NCBI GenBank assembly: GCA_965220105.1
Contig: OZ244811.1
Location: 496,001-560,000 of the forward strand
Reading direction: 5' to 3'
Source: Bin87 sp965220105
GTDB taxonomy: Bacteria; Chloroflexota; Dehalococcoidia; Lucifugimonadales; UBA3495
Length of the DNA: 64,000 nucleotides
Shown here in pieces: positions 60,955-64,000 of this stretch. The translations under genes and the position numbers were made by a program. The notes beneath the pieces were generated by a model. That model was given only the letters and a program-made list of their open reading frames with translations, was not told the origin of the DNA and ran no database searches. Within the stretch, counting starts at the first letter, position 1, and each line of letters opens with the position of its first letter.

Positions 60955-62268
60955 ATGAGCAGCCGGGGAATCAACATTGGCTTGATGGGATTAGGCACGG
61001 TGGGCGGCGGAGTGGCCGCCGCGCTGATGCAAAATGGGGATGCCATCAAGCGCAAGACCGGCCAGTCGGTGCGGCTGCGGCACGTCCTGGTCCGCGACTT
61101 GGCGAAGCAACGCATACCGGCCCCGCCGGCGTCGGTCCTTACCACCAACCCGGAGGACATCCTCGCCGACCCTGAGGTAGACATCGTCGTGGAGACGATG
61201 GGCGGAGACTCCCCCGCGGGGGAATACCTGGAACGGGCGTTGTCCGCGGGCAAGCACGTGGTAACAGCCAACAAGGAAGTGATGTCACGGCGCGGTCCGG
61301 ATCTGATGGCGCTGGCGCAGGAACGGCGCGTCAATCTGCTTTTTGAGGCCTCGGCCGGCGGCGGCATACCCATCGTCGGCTGTTTGATGAGCCAGTTGCT
61401 GGCCAACGACATCCGGTCCATCCGGTCCATCATCAACGGAACCACGAATTACATACTGACGCGCATGGCCCAGAGCCAGACGCCGTTCGGCGACGCGCTG
61501 GAGGAGGCCCAGGCCCTGGGGTACGCCGAGGCCGACCCCACCAACGACATCGAAGGGACGGACGCGGCATACAAACTGTCCGTGCTGGGCAGCCTGGCGT
61601 TCCACCGGCCAATCCCCCACCGCGCCATCTATACGGAAGGCATCAGCCGCCTGTCCCCGGAGGATTTCCGTTACGCGGCAGAGTTGGGCTACGCCATCAA
61701 GAGCCTGGCCATCGCCGTCGCCGAGCCCGGCGGTCTGGTGCAGGCCCGGGTACACCCGTCCCTGGTGCCGGCCGATCACCTCCTCGCCAAGGTCGACGGC
61801 GTGTATAATGCCGTAGAGGTGACCGGCGACCTGTGCGGCCAGATCATCCTCCATGGGCAAGGTGCCGGGCGTGATGCCACGACCAGCGCCGTGATGGGCG
61901 ATATCCTGAACATTCTCCGCACCTTTGGAAAATTCGATGGCCCTCCTCCGCTGCCGGCGCCGGCCAGCGCAGACACGGCGGCTGGCGAGTCGGTTCAGTC
62001 CATGGACCAGTTGGTTAGCGCGTACTACATGAGGCTTACCTGCGCTGACCAGGCGGGCGTGCTGGCGCAGATTGCTCGTATCCTGGGCGATGGCAATATC
62101 TCCATCGCCACCGTCATTCAGAAAGACACCGACCCGGGGAGCGGCACGGCCCAACTGGTAATTACCACCTATCCCGCCCGGGAAGCCGACGTCCAGACCG
62201 CGCTGGCAGCGGTGGCGCAGTTGGGTGTCGTAACCAGCGTAAACAATGTAATCCGCATCGAACCGTGA
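60955..62268 (+). CDS. hom: Homoserine dehydrogenase with C-terminal ACT domain
   Basis: A 437-residue enzyme reducing aspartate semialdehyde to homoserine for threonine and methionine synthesis. NIGLMGLGTVGGGVAAAL binds NAD(P), VVTANKEVMSRRGPDLM contains the conserved Lys, and RSIINGTTNYILTRM plus ADPTNDIEGTDAAYKL are family signatures. The last 80 residues form an ACT domain (YYMRLTCADQAGVLAQIARI), the site of feedback control by threonine. It is followed 60 bp later by thrC. Confidence 0.97.
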   Translation: MSSRGINIGLMGLGTVGGGVAAALMQNGDAIKRKTGQSVRLRHVLVRDLAKQRIPAPPASVLTTNPEDILADPEVDIVVETMGGDSPAGEYLERALSAGKHVVTANKEVMSRRGPDLMALAQERRVNLLFEASAGGGIPIVGCLMSQLLANDIRSIRSIINGTTNYILTRMAQSQTPFGDALEEAQALGYAEADPTNDIEGTDAAYKLSVLGSLAFHRPIPHRAIYTEGISRLSPEDFRYAAELGYAIKSLAIAVAEPGGLVQARVHPSLVPADHLLAKVDGVYNAVEVTGDLCGQIILHGQGAGRDATTSAVMGDILNILRTFGKFDGPPPLPAPASADTAAGESVQSMDQLVSAYYMRLTCADQAGVLAQIARILGDGNISIATVIQKDTDPGSGTAQLVITTYPAREADVQTALAAVAQLGVVTSVNNVIRIEP

Positions 62269-62328
62269 CCTCCCGCAATCCGTGCGCCCCTCTCACCACC
62301 ATTTAGCCGACCAAACCACAGGAATCTG

Positions 62329-63423
62329 ATGGGCATTGGCGTACTACAACGTTATCGAGAGTTGCTCCCCGTCAACGAGGAAACTCCCCTGTTCTCCATG
62401 GGCGAGGGAGATACTCCGCTGGTGCGGTCTCGACGTCTGGGCCCGGAGATCGGATGTCCCGATTTGTATTTCAAGCTGGAAGGTTGCAACCCCACCGGTT
62501 CATTCAAGGATCGGGGGATGGTGGTGGCCATCGCCAAAGCCATGGAACAAAATAGCGTCGGGGTGATGTGCGCCTCGACCGGGAATACCAGCGCTTCCGC
62601 CGCCGCATACTCTGCGTACTGCGGGTTGGCGGCGTGGGTGCTGATTCCCAAAGGGGAGGTGGCGCTGGGCAAACTCGCCCAGGCTATGGCTTACGGCGCG
62701 CGAATCCTGCTCGTGGACGGCAACTTTGACGCGGCTCTGGCCCTGGTACGCCAGTTCACCGAGAGCAACTCGATTACCTTGGTAAATTCGGTGAACCCGC
62801 ATCGTATTGAAGGGCAAAAGACGGCAGCCTTCGAGATAACCGATGTACTGGGCGACGCTCCCGATTTCCTGTTCATTCCGGTGGGCAACGCCGGCAACAT
62901 CACGGCCTACTGGCGGGGGTTCGTGGAATACCACCAATTGGGTCACAGCGAGACCCTGCCCAGGATGATGGGTTTCCAGGCCGAAGGCGCAGCCCCGATC
63001 GTAAAGGGCGAACCGGTGGCGTTCCCGCAGACCATCGCGTCAGCTATCCGCATCGGCAATCCGGCAAGCTGGAAGCAGGCGGTGCGGGCCCGCGACCAGT
63101 CGGGGGGAGTGATCGATTCGGTAACCGACGATGAGATATTGGAAGCGTACCGTCTGCTTGCGTCGCGGGAGGGGATATTCGGCGAGCCGGCTTCGGCGGC
63201 GTGCGTGGCGGGGTTGCTCAAGATGCGCCGCAACGGCCTGAACCTGGCGGGCAAGAGGGTGGTTTGCATCATCACCGGTTCCGGCCTCAAGGATCCGGAT
63301 ATGGCGGTGAGCGCCGCCCAGGCCAACACCGTGGAAGTGAAGGCCAACCTGGAGGCCATCGAGGCCGCCATTCTGGACTCGTCGCCCGGCGAAACACGGG
63401 ACGTTCGCGCCAACGGCGCCTAG
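62329..63423 (+). CDS. thrC: Threonine synthase
   Basis: A 364-residue PLP enzyme converting O-phosphohomoserine to threonine. GDTPLVRSRRLG begins the domain, LEGCNPTGSFKDRGM holds the PLP Lys, and CASTGNTSASAAAYSAY and PVGNAGNITAYWRGF bind the cofactor phosphate. The short form lacks the long N-terminal domain of the E. coli type, as in many Gram-positive and archaeal enzymes. It lies in the hom-thrC order. Confidence 0.95.
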   Translation: MGIGVLQRYRELLPVNEETPLFSMGEGDTPLVRSRRLGPEIGCPDLYFKLEGCNPTGSFKDRGMVVAIAKAMEQNSVGVMCASTGNTSASAAAYSAYCGLAAWVLIPKGEVALGKLAQAMAYGARILLVDGNFDAALALVRQFTESNSITLVNSVNPHRIEGQKTAAFEITDVLGDAPDFLFIPVGNAGNITAYWRGFVEYHQLGHSETLPRMMGFQAEGAAPIVKGEPVAFPQTIASAIRIGNPASWKQAVRARDQSGGVIDSVTDDEILEAYRLLASREGIFGEPASAACVAGLLKMRRNGLNLAGKRVVCIITGSGLKDPDMAVSAAQANTVEVKANLEAIEAAILDSSPGETRDVRANGA

Positions 63424-63448
63424 TTGCTGCGAAAGGCCGGAAACTGTA

Positions 63449-64000
63449 ATGACCACCGCCCCAAAAATCAACCAGCCCGCCGTGGCGCTGGCCATCGGTA
63501 CGGTGCTGAAGTACATTGACGAGGATAGCGGGCGAGAAGGTTTGTGGCGTACGCCGGACCGGGTGGCCGAGATGTTTGGCGAGTTGTTCGCCGGGGTGGG
63601 GCATGACCCGGCCAACGAGATAGATGCCATCTTCTCGGAGGATGTTACTCACGACCCGGTAGTGCTGCGGGACATCCCCTTTTACTCCATGTGCGAGCAC
63701 CATCTCCTGCCGTTTTTCGGCCATGCTCGTCTGGTTTACGTGCCGGATCGCCACATCGTCGGTATCAGCAAGATAGCCCGGGCGCTGGACGTGGCGTCGC
63801 GCCGACTACAGGTGCAGGAGCGTCTCACGGCGCAGCTGGCGGACGCCGTGCTGAGGCGTGTGCAGCCGGTGGCGGTGGCCTGTCGCCTCGAAGCCGAGCA
63901 TCTCTGCATGTCGATGCGGGGAATACAGAAACCCGGCCACCGCATGGTGACCACGGCAGTGCGGCTGAACGGCGGGCCTGGCACAAGCTCCGGCATGATG
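63449..64000 (+). CDS. folE: GTP cyclohydrolase I, runs off the window
   Basis: 184 codons are visible and the frame is still open at the right edge. VLKYIDEDSGREGLWRTPDRVAEMF starts the domain. YSMCEHHLLPFFG has the zinc-binding Cys and His, VVGISKIARALDVASRR is conserved as HIVGISKIARALDV, and EAEHLCMSMRGIQKPG supplies the second zinc Cys and catalytic region. It makes dihydroneopterin triphosphate for folate. Few or no residues may be missing, since the family is typically about 180-220 residues. Confidence 0.95.
   Translation, partial: MTTAPKINQPAVALAIGTVLKYIDEDSGREGLWRTPDRVAEMFGELFAGVGHDPANEIDAIFSEDVTHDPVVLRDIPFYSMCEHHLLPFFGHARLVYVPDRHIVGISKIARALDVASRRLQVQERLTAQLADAVLRRVQPVAVACRLEAEHLCMSMRGIQKPGHRMVTTAVRLNGGPGTSSGMM

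Overview
The window is high-GC DNA from an environmental bacterium. The gene content suggests a Chloroflexota lineage (SAR202/Dehalococcoidia-like, possibly from a marine or sponge metagenome): several GMC oxidoreductases, dihydropyrimidinase-like amidohydrolases, HyuA/HyuB hydantoinase subunits, family-5 peptide-binding lipoproteins with threonine/proline-rich linkers, and an rpsF-ssb-rpsR block. The taxonomy is an inference; the window has no rRNA or tRNA gene to test it.

Layout. 1-750: end of a GMC oxidoreductase and an IS630-type remnant. 747-4990: a transposon-like unit bounded by perfect 17-bp inverted repeats, carrying overlapping genes for a zinc-ribbon DDE transposase, an unknown protein and an HNH-SF2 helicase cut by an in-frame amber codon. 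5.2-9.2 kb: a hydrolase, a complete but broken IS66 element with an 8-bp target duplication, and an IS701-like element. 9.2-24 kb: catabolic enzymes (an OsmC-like protein, SDR, bleomycin-hydrolase-type peptidase, 2-keto-4-pentenoate hydratase-like enzyme, amidohydrolases, a MaoC pair, a haloalkane-dehalogenase-like hydrolase, a SelA-fold PLP enzyme) and dnaN. 24-33 kb: AlaX-like protein, HyuA, LmbE, a methyltransferase-nuclease island, a deazaflavin-type reductase and HyuB. 33-36.3 kb: uracil-DNA glycosylase, a PIN-domain toxin-antitoxin-like pair and a frameshifted methyltransferase-HNH fusion. 36.4-41.3 kb: two GMC oxidoreductases and a second amidohydrolase. 41.3-54.2 kb: a membrane-anchored beta-propeller, three tandem peptide-binding lipoproteins, two permeases, a DUF3179 protein and a PT-rich putative metalloprotease. 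54.4-64 kb: housekeeping genes (leucine dehydrogenase-like, cyclophilin, MFS, rpsF-ssb-rpsR, PpiC/SurA-like, hom, thrC, start of folE).

The strongest discoveries are two genes in which an in-frame TGA replaces the family's redox cysteine and is followed by a hairpin with a loop G 22 nt downstream: an OsmC-like protein (9240-10259, minus) and a DUF3179 protein (51262-52665, plus). Both are best read as selenoproteins. They would be missed or split by standard gene calling.

A second theme is recurrent 14-16-bp tandem duplication. It has inactivated the IS66 transposase at its catalytic Asp, expanded linkers, duplicated one Shine-Dalgarno region and duplicated two start codons (hyuA and an MFS gene), leaving 4-5-codon leader ORFs whose stops overlap the real ATG. 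A dispersed intergenic repeat (GTCATTGCGAG type) occurs at four places.
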